DNA of 64,000 nucleotides from Pogona vitticeps (GCF_051106095.1 NC_135783.1:306467322-306531321), one strand, 5' to 3'. Positions 13,068 to 25,800 are shown, counted from the first letter of the stretch. Numbers and translations: made by a program. The notes: generated from the sequence alone by a model not told the origin.

Positions 13068-13204
13068 CAGTGGTTCTGAACCTGGGGTAACCCAGGCATT
13101 CTTGGACTGCAATTCCCAAAAGAATTCACCACGAGCTGTGTTGGCCAGGATTTTTGGACCTGCTGTCCAAGAACATGTGGGTTACCCAAGATTGGGAACC
13201 ACTG
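13068..13204. mobile_element. hAT MITE (137 bp)
   Basis: Terminal inverted repeats start CAGTGGTTCTGAACCTGGG on the left and read ATTGGGAACCACTG on the right. The CAGTGGTTC ends are typical of hAT elements. The body matches the copy at 45252-45389 (CTTGGACTGCAATTCCCA). Flanking 8-mers CACTAAAT and CTCTCAAA agree at 5 of 8 positions, in keeping with an aged 8-bp target duplication. Confidence 0.8.
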
Positions 13205-16200
13205 CTCTCAAATGAATACCCTGCTGACCTCTTACAATTTAAAGACTATGGCTTCCTTTATTGAATCATATTTGGTGACCCACTTTTCCTCCTGCCATCC
13301 ACATTTTTGACTAGGGCTTTCCAAATCCCCATAGTGGGGCAATAGAGTGTCTCAGTGTTTTAGTTTAAACAGTTCCCCCCCCCAGGTTAATAATGTTATG
13401 ACATCAATAAATTCACTTCTACAAGGGGAAAAATGGTTGCCAGCTTGGATAGCTTTGTTATTGTGACTAGACAAATTCACAGAAAACAAAGTGTCAATAG
13501 GTATAGTCTGCTGCCTTCTTGCAAATTCCAAGGTGACTTTACTAAAGATGAAATTCAACCACAACATCAATAGGTGATGTTGTCTATGTATTATCTTTGT
13601 CAGAGAAAGTATGTAGCTGAAAACCAGTTGCTAGTGAACATATGTAGGAAAATGATGTTGTATTCATATCTTGTTTATGAGCGTCCCACTGGGATTTCTG
13701 GCTATCTACTATGGGAACAGAGCATTAGACTTAGATATGTCTTGATCTGATCCAACATTACTTTTATATTTGTATACTTGTTTCTACTGGCCAAGAGCAA
13801 TTTTCATCATATAAAGCTTAGGTACTCTTCTATTTATCACTAAACTGTTACACAAATGTTTATAGTCATTTTTCGGGCAATTTCACTCATTGTCCTGGAA
13901 TCTAATCTTAGGTTCATTAGTATAGTCCATCTATCCAACAGGTATTTTTTTTCCTTCTTCTAGGTTCTTTTAAGAAAGGCAGGATGGGTAGAGTCAGTTT
14001 TATAAATGTTTAATCAATTTCTTGATAGTATGCTGCATAAATGCATATTACATATTTTGCATGTTGATGTGTGGGAAAGGAAATCTGTTTCACCAGCTAT
14101 GTCCATTATGATGGTTGTTTGATGTAAGCCATCACCTCTGTACATGCTTGTGCTTCTGGTCTTTATGACTGTGTCATATTGTAGTGGTAATCTTTGGAGC
14201 CTGGCCTGGCAGTATTGTGTTCTTCTTGAGTTAGCTCTTCTTGAGTTTCCTAAATGTGGAAAAACTGTGGCCACAAAAGCTCAAGTTGTGCTGTTGATGC
14301 AAGCAAGTCCCATATTGTTACACCCATTTTGCTGAGGGAGCTATCTTAGAGCACTGGACTATTCCGTAGTTCAGTCTCGTGCTTTTATCCAGTTTCGTCA
14401 TGTGTGTTTCAGCTATTTTGTTTGTTTTAAGCGGAATGCAAGAGAGGATGTCTTGTAAATTAAAGTGTAGGAACAGTGCAGTTAATGAATGGCCAAAGAA
14501 GTTGAAGGGAGCCAGAGAAAGAATTTGGTGCTTAGTTCAAGGGAGTCTTGGGTTTGATATGTCTATCTACTGAGTAAAACCCATTTCCCCCCTGGATGCC
14601 AGGTTGAGCCAGCATGGGAGATCTGATGCCTACACTGAACTACCACATGTACCAGGAATGACAGATCTGTTATTTAATGTTTCTCTTTTGTGTCTTTGTG
14701 TATATGTGTTTTCTCTCTGAATGCTTGCACCTCATCTCAAGCAATTATTAGCCCAAGGAAGTTGGGAATGTGGCCATCATGCACCCTGGCATGAACAGGA
14801 TGTTACTATTTTAACTGAATGTGCCTATAAAGTGTGTTCAGACGGAAAGTATAAACTTCCCCTTGAGCACACTTTCTGTAACATTCTTGGAGGCTGTGCT
14901 GGTTTATTTTATTTGGTGTTGCTGTTTCTTCTGTCTCCCTCCATCTCTTCTCGCCGTTTTCAGTATATTGTTTTGATGACATAACGCATGAATGGCTCAT
15001 GGTCTGAACTGGTGTGTGTGGGTGGGTGGGGAGGATACTCTCCCCATCATCTTTATCATTTTTATCTTTTTATTTAATGGTGACATGTAACTGCAAGCTG
15101 TCCGACGAAATCTTGAAGATGTAAGGTACTAATAATTATATTAAATAAACCACAAGAAGAATGTCTGGCAATTAAACGCAAGAAGAATGCCCAGGCCTAA
15201 AATGTCTATAAAGGTCAACCTTTTGCTTGGGGAACTAAAATACAGCGACAAACCTAGCAGTATGTTCTTGCTTTGCTTTCCCTTACAGAAGACACATTGA
15301 TTTTGAAGATCTCCTGTCAGATTATAATATGTGCTCAAACAAGCCGACATATGCAACTAATTAGATCAAAGGGATGGTAGTGGTAAATAGAAAAGATCAA
15401 ATGTTGGAACCATATGATGCAACAAAGGAAGAATATAGTTGGGTTTGTTGTTATTTTAATGTAGTCAGTGTGGTGTAACTACTAGTATCTTTTGCCTTTG
15501 TCTATCAAACTGAGAAGCTGGAACTTTAAGAAAAGACCAAATAGGGTTTTTTTTCCATCTCCCAAATATTCCATTTGTAGAGAGGGGGGAGAATTGCACA
15601 GAGTTTCTTTGTGTGACCAGGTCTGCATCTAGAAAACTCCTTTGAATCAACATGATAGTCAATGAACAGAAATTACATGCTAAAAGTATACAGTGTTTTT
15701 GTCATGATTGTTTATCATGCTAGATATCGAGTCTTTGTTTTCCATGTGGCCATTTCAGGGGATACCAGCCAAAGTAGCCCTCTCATAACTGTGCTGGATA
15801 GAATATTATCAGTGGAGAGAGAGGGAAATTGGAGGGGATGCTATTGTAGGAGGCAGCTGCATTATCTCCAGTAACAGTTCTTGTATTTCTCCTAAACCCT
15901 CTGTTTTCTGTGCCAACCAGCAAGAATATTCATGTACTCTTCTTGCCAGAGATGTACCACTCACCACCTCCTCCTCCTCCTCATTACAGCTTTTGATTCC
16001 TCACCTCTTTTATGGCAGAAGGAATAATTATAATAAGAAAATGTCTGTAAACTTATCACTGTCCATGGAAAAATGGTGTTTGCTATAGTAGAATCCTGTT
16101 TATTTGATAGAATGTTTGGTGAGACATCAAATATGAAAGACATCAAACTCTGAATCACTGAGGGATGCTGTCCCATCACTGCTGTTGCTGTTGGTTTCTG

Positions 16201-17529
16201 TGGTGTGGGGGAGGAAGGTCATGTGGAGTCTTAGGTTTAAACAGGAGACAAAGAGCTGCTGACTTAGCAGGAGCTGGGTATCACCTGTAATGCACTGGCA
16301 TTTGAATCTGAAATTGTTCTTTACAGTCAAGCCTAGGCCTGCTAAGCTTTTTCACTACTTCAGTGTTCACCTTGGAGAATACAGTACATAGCTCCACTTT
16401 CTTAGTGCCACAGCCTATTCCTGTGCTTTGGTTTCATTTCCTTTTCTACTTTGTGGTTTCTCTCATCTGTTGATTCCTTATTCTCCATTCCTGAAGGGTT
16501 TTGTTTTGTTTTACCTTTGGGTGGCTTCTTGTTAACTCCCGTGCCAAGCATTCCACCTGCAGAATAGTTAATATTTACTCCATAATAATAATGTGTCATC
16601 ATTGGATGATACTGCTGACTTTGTTGAACGGGAATTAGGGGAAAGGGGAAGTTCATATACTAGTACACTGTTCTTAGGTCATAAAAGAAATTATACCGTT
16701 AGCATAGAATTGTTTACTCAAGCAAAGCTTCTCGCTTATACATGGCAATTGTGTTTGGTTTTTTTTGGGAAACAAAATACACTTTACAGAGCAATTCTAT
16801 GTGGGGCTGAAGGACCAGGATTGGTGACATTTACTGCCTCATGCTGGCCAGAGGGAAAGGTTGTGGAAATAGTCCGGAGAAAAGTTTTTCTCCTGTTCAG
16901 TCATGATCCTTGTGAATTTTGCTATGCTTGTTGTAGGCCAGCATCGCCCTAGGGTGAGAGGCTGGCCTTCCCCTAGCACATGCAGTGTAAAACACATTCA
17001 TGGGCTTCCCGCTTGTTATTGTGGCCAGTTGAAACTTTCTGTATATGAGACCCCAAATAAGCTGCTTTCTCCATAAGCTGGAAGTCTGTGGAAGAAGATC
17101 CAATTTCTACACAGGCAATTTATAGGCAGATTTTTAGGACCACACTATATATTACAGAATCTGACTTGTTGTGCCCCATTTTCTCCTACTGAGGCCAGAA
17201 ACAGATGTTAGAGATGGCACATGGCTAAAAGAAGAACAGCAGGAGCTTTCCACACCTGGTATAATTTGTAAATCAGCTTGCTTTGTTCTGTGATTGGTAA
17301 GAATCAGAAGGTAAGCACAGGCTTTGCTTGTAAGGTATGACTCTCATGGGAGTCTTCCTGAATCATATCTCTGGTACCCTAAAGACCTAAGCTTGTATTA
17401 GTCTGTCTCTGATATATAGTTTGGCCCTCATTGTATTTACTGATGGTTTTGATAATCCCTCTAATTATTACTCAAATATGTTTGATGTAACCATCACCCT
17501 TGTTTATTTGTCTCATGTTTCTTCATCAG
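13205..17529. other. Unassigned DNA, probably intronic
   Basis: There are several open frames of 60-120 codons on both strands (for example 16593-16952), but none shows a recognisable domain. A short GGGTGGGTGGGGAGG run lies near 15020 and a CTC-rich run near 15961. No repeat family was identified with confidence. Confidence 0.4.
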
Positions 17530-17624
17530 CTTTTCCCTGTTAAGATCGCCAGTATCAGAGCAAGAAGATTCAACCCAGCTTATTGAGTCCAAAATTTTGT
17601 ACCAGGATGATAACAGTGGTGGAG
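17530..17624 (+). CDS. Candidate internal coding exon of an unidentified host gene
   Basis: A pyrimidine-rich tract ending CATGTTTCTTCATCAG precedes the segment, and a strong donor (GGAG|GTAAGA) follows it. The 95-nt segment is open in one frame and reads SLLRSPVSEQEDSTQLIESK, then ILYQDDNSGGG. The text is hydrophilic, acidic and complex, unlike the repeat-derived frames elsewhere. One base completes an upstream codon and one base begins a downstream codon, so skipping it would shift the frame. The product looks like a disordered linker; I do not recognise the protein. It is the only convincing exon in the window, so the host gene would have very long introns. It might still be an unfamiliar repeat or a chance match. 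Confidence 0.4.
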
Positions 17625-18624
17625 GTAAGATCCATATTGTGCTTTAAAGGGAACACATGTGTTTACACATTTATCACTTAATTTATTATTTCAGAGCAAA
17701 GTGGCTGAAACATATTTTGACGTACGTTCCAGTGTAATTGTTACCTTTATATGTCAGAAAATTCCAAACATGTTAAATATAATTTCCTTCTCTTGTTCAT
17801 TGACTAGCAATGTTCTTAGCAGGTCATCCAAAGTTGAATGCTAAATAAGAATGGGGTGCTCAATTATGAACCACTAAGAATGACTTTCTGGGCAATTTCT
17901 AAATAGGCATGGTGGAAATACTGACTCTTATAAGCCCCACAAATAAGGTTTGTATCTTATGAGCTGCTATAAGAGCTTACTCAGATTTACGGGCCAGAAA
18001 CTTGTTCATTTGATCCACTTGCACAATGGTATGTTGTGTGAGTGGACCAACATTTTCTGAGCTTGAGCAAATAGATATACAGTATATTTTTTTGTTTTCT
18101 CCAATGGGGCAATCTTTGTTTGCATGATGTCAAGCCAGAGGTTCCATGGAACTGTAAGGCAGATTGAAGTAGATTCTGGTCACTGATTGTTGTCACAACA
18201 CAACATGACCCTGTTACAAGTCAGCAAGTTCCTCTCATAAGGTGAAACAAGTTGGTCCACTGGCTCAGCAATATGGTTCTGTTGTTGCCATCTTGGCAAC
18301 AACCACTGCTACCTGAAGTGGCTCAATAGCAATGTAGCTCATAGTCTGAACAGGAGAGACACTTCATCCCAAAGTTTCAGGGGGATGACACACACACCCC
18401 AATTCATATTCCAGGAAATTGATGATAGGAATTATTTCAGTACAATGTGGCAGGCTAGAAAGATGAGCACAGTGGGGAATTGATACCTAATGCACTTTCT
18501 AACCAGCCAAACTGGGAAATATCCTAGTTTAATATTCTTTGCCATTTTCTTCACAGCACATGTGTTAATCAGCTCATCTATACCATAATATCAGTGCTAC
18601 CATTCAATTACTGTTTTTTAAATG
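17625..18624. other. Unassigned DNA, intronic if the exon is real
   Basis: No recognised repeats or exons. Short open frames have no domain content. Confidence 0.4.
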
Positions 18625-18739
18625 TTATTTGGCATTACCTTTTGTAGAGTACAGTCCGTTTCATCAGATGCACTCAGTTGCAATACTCTGTGCATCTGAT
18701 GAAATGGACTGTACTCTACAAAAGATCATGCCAAATAAT
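18625..18739. repeat. Long near-perfect palindrome
   Basis: Arms 18625-18672 and 18691-18739 are inverted copies over about 48 nt with few mismatches (for example TTTTGTAGAGTACAGTCC against GGACTGTACTCTACAAAA). They are separated by an 18-nt loop. The right half, running on to about 18775, resembles a widespread reptile repeat containing CATCTGATGAAATGGACTG. The palindrome may be a foldback MITE or two repeat copies in inverted order. Confidence 0.85.
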
Positions 18740-19759
18740 CTTGTTAATCCTTAAGGTACTGCAAGATGCTTTAATGTTTTACTGTAATGGTCTAACATCC
18801 TTGAGCTGAACAGGATTGTTGGGGACAAGACATATTGAAAATTGCTCATTCATAGGGCTATCATAAGCCATGGAGAATTTGATAGCACATAGCAACAAAA
18901 ATTCACACTAATATCCATCTAAACTGACAGAATATATTTGTGAATTCAGTTGGTTTTAACATATTTATCAGACATGTAAATTTGATATTACTCTTTCCAA
19001 AAAGACATTACTATTTTCATTTTATTTGAACTCTCTTTCTGTAAATCTAAGATTGACAGCTCCGATAAGCTCAATAAAATTGATACTAATACCACTGCCA
19101 AGCAGATTTTAATAATTTATCTACCTCTTCCTCTTCCTGTTTTTCTCAATATGTTGCTTCAGTAGGCTAACGCTGAATGAAATTCCCAGCTAACCTCTCA
19201 AAAGCTTGTCAAAGACTAAATGGAACTTGTTCTGGAAGCCCAGTATGATGCATAATATTAGAATTTGGCTACATTTCTTATTTGAACCATGGCTCCCAGA
19301 AACCCCAACCAGCATGAAACTTGTAGACCAGAAAAGCAATCTTTTCATAATACTGCTGTTGCAACATTTAATGAGTTGCAAAACCTATTTAACTTAGTAG
19401 GGCTTAGATCTGCATAGTAGTTATCAATACTGCATGTTGACTTTGTTACACCAATGACAATAGTAGCCATGACATCTTAATATTAAAATATTATTAAAGT
19501 CTAAGCCTTGCTTTGTATAGCACCTATTCATTCCTTTGATTGCCTTGCTACCTGTGTGTTGTCTGTGGACAGATGTGCAATACAGGTTTCAGCAGTTTGC
19601 AAAGGAGCTAAGGCCAGGCATTTCCAAAATTCTGGCCTTTATCCAAGTATTGGAACAAAATGGATGTTTAAGTACAGTTTAAGACCTTGATAAACTGACA
19701 GTGTCTTTATTCATTGGCTAATAAAACTCAAAGGCTTATTTTACACAAAACAATTAGCC

Positions 19760-20460
19760 AAATGAGTGACTGCACATCTCACAGCTTTTCTGAGGTCTAG
19801 AAACTTACTGGTTTTAAGACTATGTGAGGAGGATGACAGTGGCATAGGTTCTCCTTTGGGTGGGCCATCTCTCCTTCTCCCAGTGACAGGGAATTCCAAA
19901 CAGCAAACTACCAGTGGACCTGGTAGACTCCATCTGGGCAGAATGGGTGGCAGGAGAACCTGTGTCCAAAGAACACGAGGCACGAGAAGAGGGAACACAA
20001 CCTGAGGCCCCAGAGGAGGAGGCAGCTGCCTGGAGGAGATAAGGGACTGTGGGAGCTGCAGGATATAAGGGAGGCTTTGGAAGCTGATGGGCAGAAGGTG
20101 CCAGGAGGAGAGAGTGGAGAGATGGGTCCATACAGGGGAATGTGGTGGTAGAGAAGTTAGAGGAAGAGGGATCTTCAGGGGATGTTCTAGACTGGAACTC
20201 AGTGAGGCCTTCCATGTGGAACTAAGATCACCTGCAGGAACTGCAGCCCCCAGGTGAGTGGGAATACATATATAAAGAGGACCCCTGGATCAGGGTCCTA
20301 GTACAACTGAGGGTGCCAAAAGACAAAATGGAGGGGTACCTTAACCCTCAATTCTTTCCCCAGCCTCATTACTGGGGGGAACAGAAATGCAAGGCGGAAA
20401 AGCCCCATAGGAACCTGGGAAAATACCTGCAGACATAGCTAGGGCCTGTGGGACTCACAG
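19760..20460. other. Purine- and GC-rich unclassified segment
   Basis: This stretch is richer in G and A than its surroundings, with many GGAGGA and GAGAGTGGAGAG units. A TATA-like string (ATACATATATAAAG) lies near 20266. Open frames on both strands (131 codons at 19820-20215 minus) are proline/serine-rich from composition only. It could be a piece of an unrecognised repeat. No terminal repeats or domains were found. Confidence 0.3.
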
Positions 20461-20574
20461 ATGAAAACTTGGAATCCAGAAGGGTCCAAACAGGCACCAG
20501 ATGATGTCCCTACATACCATGTAGATTTCAAGCAACTGGCTAATATGATAACTCTATCTGATGAGAATAAAACA

Positions 20575-21118
20575 ACTACACCACTGCTCCAAGATTATCC
20601 AGGAGGGTTTTTCATACATTTCTCTGTCCACTGTTGTGTAGAGTTACCAGGTCCTAGGTGGCCTAGGTTGTCATTCCCTGCGATTTAACAGCCAAACCTG
20701 AGGGTGTCAGGGGATGAGGCCTTGTGATGTTCCAGAACCAGGTCCTTGGTGAAGGCACAGGATACATTATTACACAGCCTGGTAAATGTTTGTGTGCTTA
20801 TGCAACAAAAAAGCTCCTAAGTTTGTAATGCTAGTGCTATGCACAGTCTCTTACTCTGAAATGGCATGATGGGCCGAGTGCTTGAAACCTATCATTCTTT
20901 CCCCAATCTCCTCCACTGTCTCCTGGCATTTTGGTTCACTGATATTGAACAAGTACAGTTCACATACAAATACCTTCTCATTGAGCTGGTGGGCCCCTGT
21001 GAGTGGGTGGAGATAAGCCCCTACCTACAGGTCCCTGACCCATTTTATAATCTACACAACAGTAGACAGAGAAACATATGAAAAATCCTCCTGGATAATC
21101 TTGGAGCAGTGGTATAGA
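20575..21118. repeat. Inverted repeat with 70-bp arms and 0.4-kb spacer
   Basis: Arms 20575-20645 and 21050-21118 are inverted copies at roughly 90% identity (CACTGCTCCAAGATTATCC on the plus strand; GGATAATCTTGGAGCAGTG on the right arm). The spacer shows no coding content. Each arm also begins CTACAC and ends GTGTAG or a variant. It may be a DNA-transposon derivative with long terminal inverted repeats. The class is not recognised and no target duplication was identified. Confidence 0.75.
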
Positions 21119-21676
21119 TGTGGAGGGATGAGCTGACAAAAACACATGGGACTTTAAACACATAGCTAGGAAAGAACAAGAATGGGGACTACAATGAGGA
21201 TTTATCATGGGAAGTGGTCCAAACGATGCTTGTGTTTGGTTGCAGAGTCATGGTGAAAAGATCAAAAGGAGATGAGAATGATATGTAAATTGGATAATGT
21301 TCAGAACATTGGGTTCACTTGTTTTCAAGGGACTCTCTTTTCAAGTAAAGATGCTTAATCTACCATAATCCTCTCTACCCTTGGAAAAATCCCATATCTT
21401 AGTTAGTGGATAGAATTCATCCACACAAACTAGGTGCAGATTTTGCTATAGCTGCTGCAAAGAGGAACCAGCAAACTTTAGCTTCCTCTCTTATTTCCCC
21501 CCGCCTCATGTTTCAGACATTCTGACTGCTCAAATCCTGTTCCCTTCCGTTCCCAAAAGAGGAAGCTTGGCTTCAAGTGGACATGTGACTCACGTTCTGT
21601 TGCTGAAATGGAAATTGAAGTATGCCTTTTGGGACCAGAATTCTTTTGGCAGGGTAGATCGTAGCCTCTATATTTC

Positions 21677-21755
21677 TGCATGCACGTGTGTGCGCGCGCG
21701 TGCACACACACACACAGTCGCACACACACAGACACACACACACACACACATGCAC
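21677..21755. repeat. (TG)n-(CG)n-(CA)n tract
   Basis: A run of strictly alternating pyrimidine and purine bases spans 21677-21716, with a GCGCGCGCG core flanked by GTGTGT and CACACA. It continues as interrupted (CA)n to about 21751. The frames across it on both strands (Cys/Val or Thr/His repeats) are not genes. Confidence 0.95.
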
Positions 21756-22278
21756 AGAGCAGGAACTTTTCACACAAAGGCTTCTTCCCACACAGAAAAA
21801 GCATCCACTGATTTTGCAATATCAGGCCCACTTCCTCTCATTCACGGATCTGAATATAGAAAGTTAAGGTGGGAAGTGAGAAGGAACATGCTGTATATGG
21901 CCCCTTGTGGGGGTTGTACCGTCATGCATCTTTCAGAAGTACCATAAGGAATCTGTAGATAAATTTACAAAGCCTCATGCTACATTCACAGAATATAAAA
22001 ATCAGGCTACGCCATTAGTTGTGCTGGCTGGAAGCTAAAAACAAAGCTAAAGCAGAAAGAAAGAAACAATTTCATGGTTATTTTGCCCCCAAACACCGAA
22101 AAAAAACCCCACATCAACCTCCAAAGCAGCAGAAACCATTCTAGTTTTGAAATTATCAGAAGAAACTTTATATTTACTTCATAAAAAGAAATGTTAAAGG
22201 AAAGGACAACATTTATAATTAGCTTGTTAGAGAAAGTGTTCTTCCTCGTTCTCTTCCACGGGAATGAAGGAAGGGATG

Positions 22279-22440
22279 AGTATAGTGATCAGAGAATTGG
22301 ACTGGGATTTGGGAAATCCAGGTTTAAGACCCAGAAGGGTGTGCCAGAGGCCCTGAGTGACTCTGTGTCACTGCCACTCTGTCTCAGCCTTCCCCTACCT
22401 TATAGGGATGTGATGAGGATAAAAACAACATGGGAAGGAA
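22279..22440 (+). repeat. tRNA-derived SINE (second lizard-type family)
   Basis: The order is a degenerate tRNA-like head (AGTGATCAGAGAATTGGACT), a B-box-like GGTTTAAGACCC, then the family motifs GTGACTCTGTGTCACTGCCA and TGTCTCAGCCTTCCC, and a GATGAGGATAAAA end. The same family is seen antisense at 32185-32301 and 38762-38848. Confidence 0.65.
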
Positions 22441-22754
22441 ATAGATGTAACACTGTGACTGATCAGGATGACTTTACCAGTGGTGGTGATTTTCAAAAAA
22501 ACCTCCTCACCTGTCCCCCTGTCCTGCGCCTTTCAATGTTTTCTTCAGATGGAGAGAAACATTTGGACCTTTTCAGGGGAGGTGGCATGTCAGAATCTTA
22601 GTTTCTGAAGAATAATTCTGGCTGATTATGTCATCAGCCTTGCATAGTGTCGTCACATACTCAGGATTTCAGCCATCATTTCTAGCTCCTGAACTTTCAG
22701 AGGAGTGAGGTCTGTAGCTAGGTCATTAAGGGGGCTGTTCTAAATACTTCATAG

Positions 22755-22812
22755 CTAAAAATCTTGGCAAGGGTCAGCACAAATCAGGATTGACTTGATG
22801 GCACATAATCGA
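22755..22812 (+). repeat. 3' tail of RTE-type SINE
   Basis: Only the tail is clear (AATCAGGATTGACTTGATGG then CACATAATCGATC). It matches the tails at 520-716 and 41124-41340. Confidence 0.5.
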
Positions 22813-25800
22813 TCAGTAGTAAATTTCTCAATTGTACCTAGAGGTAAAACTTCTTATGCTAATTAGAGGTGTTAAGGCAGGATCTCCCATGCTCATACAT
22901 CAAGGGGCAATCTAGAGGGTATAATATATTTAAGTACTTTGAAACTCCCGTGGGTAACTGAAATGTATGCTGAATATTCCAAGGTACATTTTTCTCTACA
23001 GGCAGTTGTGGTAAATGGAGCGTACATACATTTGAATAAAACACTGAGATCAAATTAGAAGGCTTGGACCAAAAAATGCTTAAAAATGCTGAAACTGGTG
23101 TGGAAGGTTTGAGTAAGTATGCATTGCATTATATAGCATAATGTTGTATTTAGATGGCATATATGTAGGCGTATGCAGTTATTACATTGTATAATGCTGA
23201 GTGATTCACAAAAAATGCATAATTAAAATATGCTATAACACAATAAGAACTAGTGAAAACTAAAGCACGATTAAAATATGGATTTGAAAATGAGAGTCCC
23301 TGGGTTAAATGGGACATTTGTATCAAATTATTCACAAGGCCAGCTGGAAATATGGAAATCTTTCCAAAACTAAGCAGATGTGGGTCTAATTGCTCTCTGG
23401 ATGGAAGACTACCTGCATTCAGATTTTGACATGAACCTTTCAAACCTCAATATCAAAACAAGATGTATTTATTTACATATCTCTCTTCTCTCACTCTTGT
23501 TCAAGATCACTGGCAGGGCAGAAAGCTCCACTGATACAGCTCTGCAAGATTTCTGTATGTAGCCATAATACACACTGTGATTGCAGTCATGGAAACATGA
23601 CTTCTACCAGCCAACAAGGCCTCAGCTGCCTTGGCACTGAGCATGTGAAGCCATTTCCTCAACATCATTGCGTCCAGGCCTTGGAACTGAAGATGGCTCT
23701 TGGTGGGAATCCACGTTCACCATCTCCAGTTTTGTGAGTGACAGACAGACAGACAGCTGAATACAAAATAGAAATCAAGATCTGAAAAGTCCACAACAGA
23801 ATCTGCCACCAACTGTATTTACATTAAGATATGAACATTTATGTTTAAAAAACAACTTATTGCTGCCTTTGTAAATATTGCCATTTTAAATACTACTTTA
23901 GAGGAACAATGTTCATTTTTGGGTCTGTAGTATGCAACTTTTCTTTAGAGACAACAATGGATAACACATAATAGGTTTTCATAAGACAGGTGCAGTAGTT
24001 GATCTTTTGTTGTTGTTTGACTCCATCTCTCTGATCTTGCTTTCAGAATCTGTATCCCAAGGCTATCTGGAATAGCAAAAGTCCATGCTGAGCTGCTATA
24101 TTCTTCCAGCACTTCAGTGGGATTAAAAAAAAGAATTTAGTTTAATATGAAGACCAATAACTCTTTGCAAACCAAGGGTGGGGGGCAGGAAAGAATTTGT
24201 AACATTTTAAAAGTGTCTGATGCTTGCTTCCAGAAATGTGTATTGCAGTCTAGTTTTGTCTAAAACTAAAGCAAAATACACCTCTCTATATGTACAAAAT
24301 AATGGTGAGTGTGTCATGTTCTTTGCAGTTGCTATAACAGATGAAGATTCCTTGGTTTGAGCAGCTTATGATACTCATCCATGACCTTCATCGAACTAGG
24401 ATGGTTGACTGCAAATGGGCAAATGGAAAGAACGGATCAGCCATGAATATGTGTGTTGAACCATAAAGAAGTTAGAGAACAGTTCCAAGTGAGTAAAGTG
24501 CATTAGAGGTAAATAGGCAAACAGAGATGTACAAATCCCAAAGGCAAGCAAAATGGCAGGAAGAGAGGAAATAACAAATTTAAAGTTCTAAAGCAAGGCA
24601 TGACTCTAAATATGAATGGTTTAGACAACCAGAACATTTTACATAAACATCAGTTTTTGTCTTTTAAGGACAGCTGGTCTTTATGATGGTCACTGTGGCC
24701 AAGGAAGAGGCTCATCCTAGTGTAAAAGAAAACTAACCATGGATATATCTAATTTAAATTGTGTGTCTTTATTTTGCAGCCTACATGAAGTATCCTTAAA
24801 TGCTTAATAGTCCTATTGGTAAGTATTCTAGATCTAATTTAAGAGCTATTTATTATATATTTTCCTTAAACAAACAAACAAATGCTTAAACCAATACAAC
24901 TAAAATGAAATGCCCAGTTTGGATGTTATCCCTGCTCAAAAATCATTAGGCATCTATATGTTCATGCTAGTTTGGGGCTGAGAGGCAGATACAATAAAGA
25001 GATTTGAATTAAAATAAGGGTGTAAACAGGTAGATGAGCTAAACTTAAAAACAACAGCAGCAATGCTTGCCATTCAGTTAATGGGAATCTAGTTTAGTTT
25101 TGAAAATATACACCGTGAACTGACAATAATGAGAATACTCTTCATGAGAATTTCTGATGTCTTTCAGTAAAAAAAGAGCAAGTTTTGTTATGATCCCAAA
25201 CACGTGAAATAATAGCTTAGAAATAGTGGGCTTTGCTATCCTGTGAACTGAGTTCAAAAAATCTCTTTTCTTCTGCGGAAAGTGCAACAACCAGCAACAA
25301 CTGAAAAAGGAAATGAATTAGAAATCGGCCCCCCAGCAAAAGAAAACTCCCTATAATCTACAAACACCTGGAATGTAGTACATATCTAATTACATATGAG
25401 AGGAAGAACTATTTCATTTAGCTTTCTATATACAGCCCGTAGGTTTGGGAGAGCGAGTAATACACTACAATTTCAGTGATTGTTGTCTGTGTTTACCATA
25501 ATTACAGAGATATTTTAGACTTCCGTATTTTTTTAGGAGCATGATATTGAGCAGCGAATAGCTGAAATCCATTTTTAGTAATCTGTTATTGTGGCCATAT
25601 CCTGGAGACCAGTAAATTTAGTCACCGTTTAGTTAACAGGGACTAGAAAGCCCTCTTCCTTTGCCATCTTAAAGTTTCAAATCTAGAATATTGACAGGAC
25701 TGGACTGAAGATGTGAGAAATATAGATATTAGGACCATCCTGAACTGTTTTTAAGTACCCATTTCACTTGGTTTCTCTTCAGGTTTTCAGTATGCAAACT

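Noticed and set aside
19820-20215. 131-codon Ser/Pro-rich minus frame
   Set aside because: No domain, no splice or promoter support, and the complement of a purine-rich tract naturally gives Ser/Pro.
21567-21947. 126-codon frame with His/Thr repeats
   Set aside because: It is driven by the (CA)n tract.
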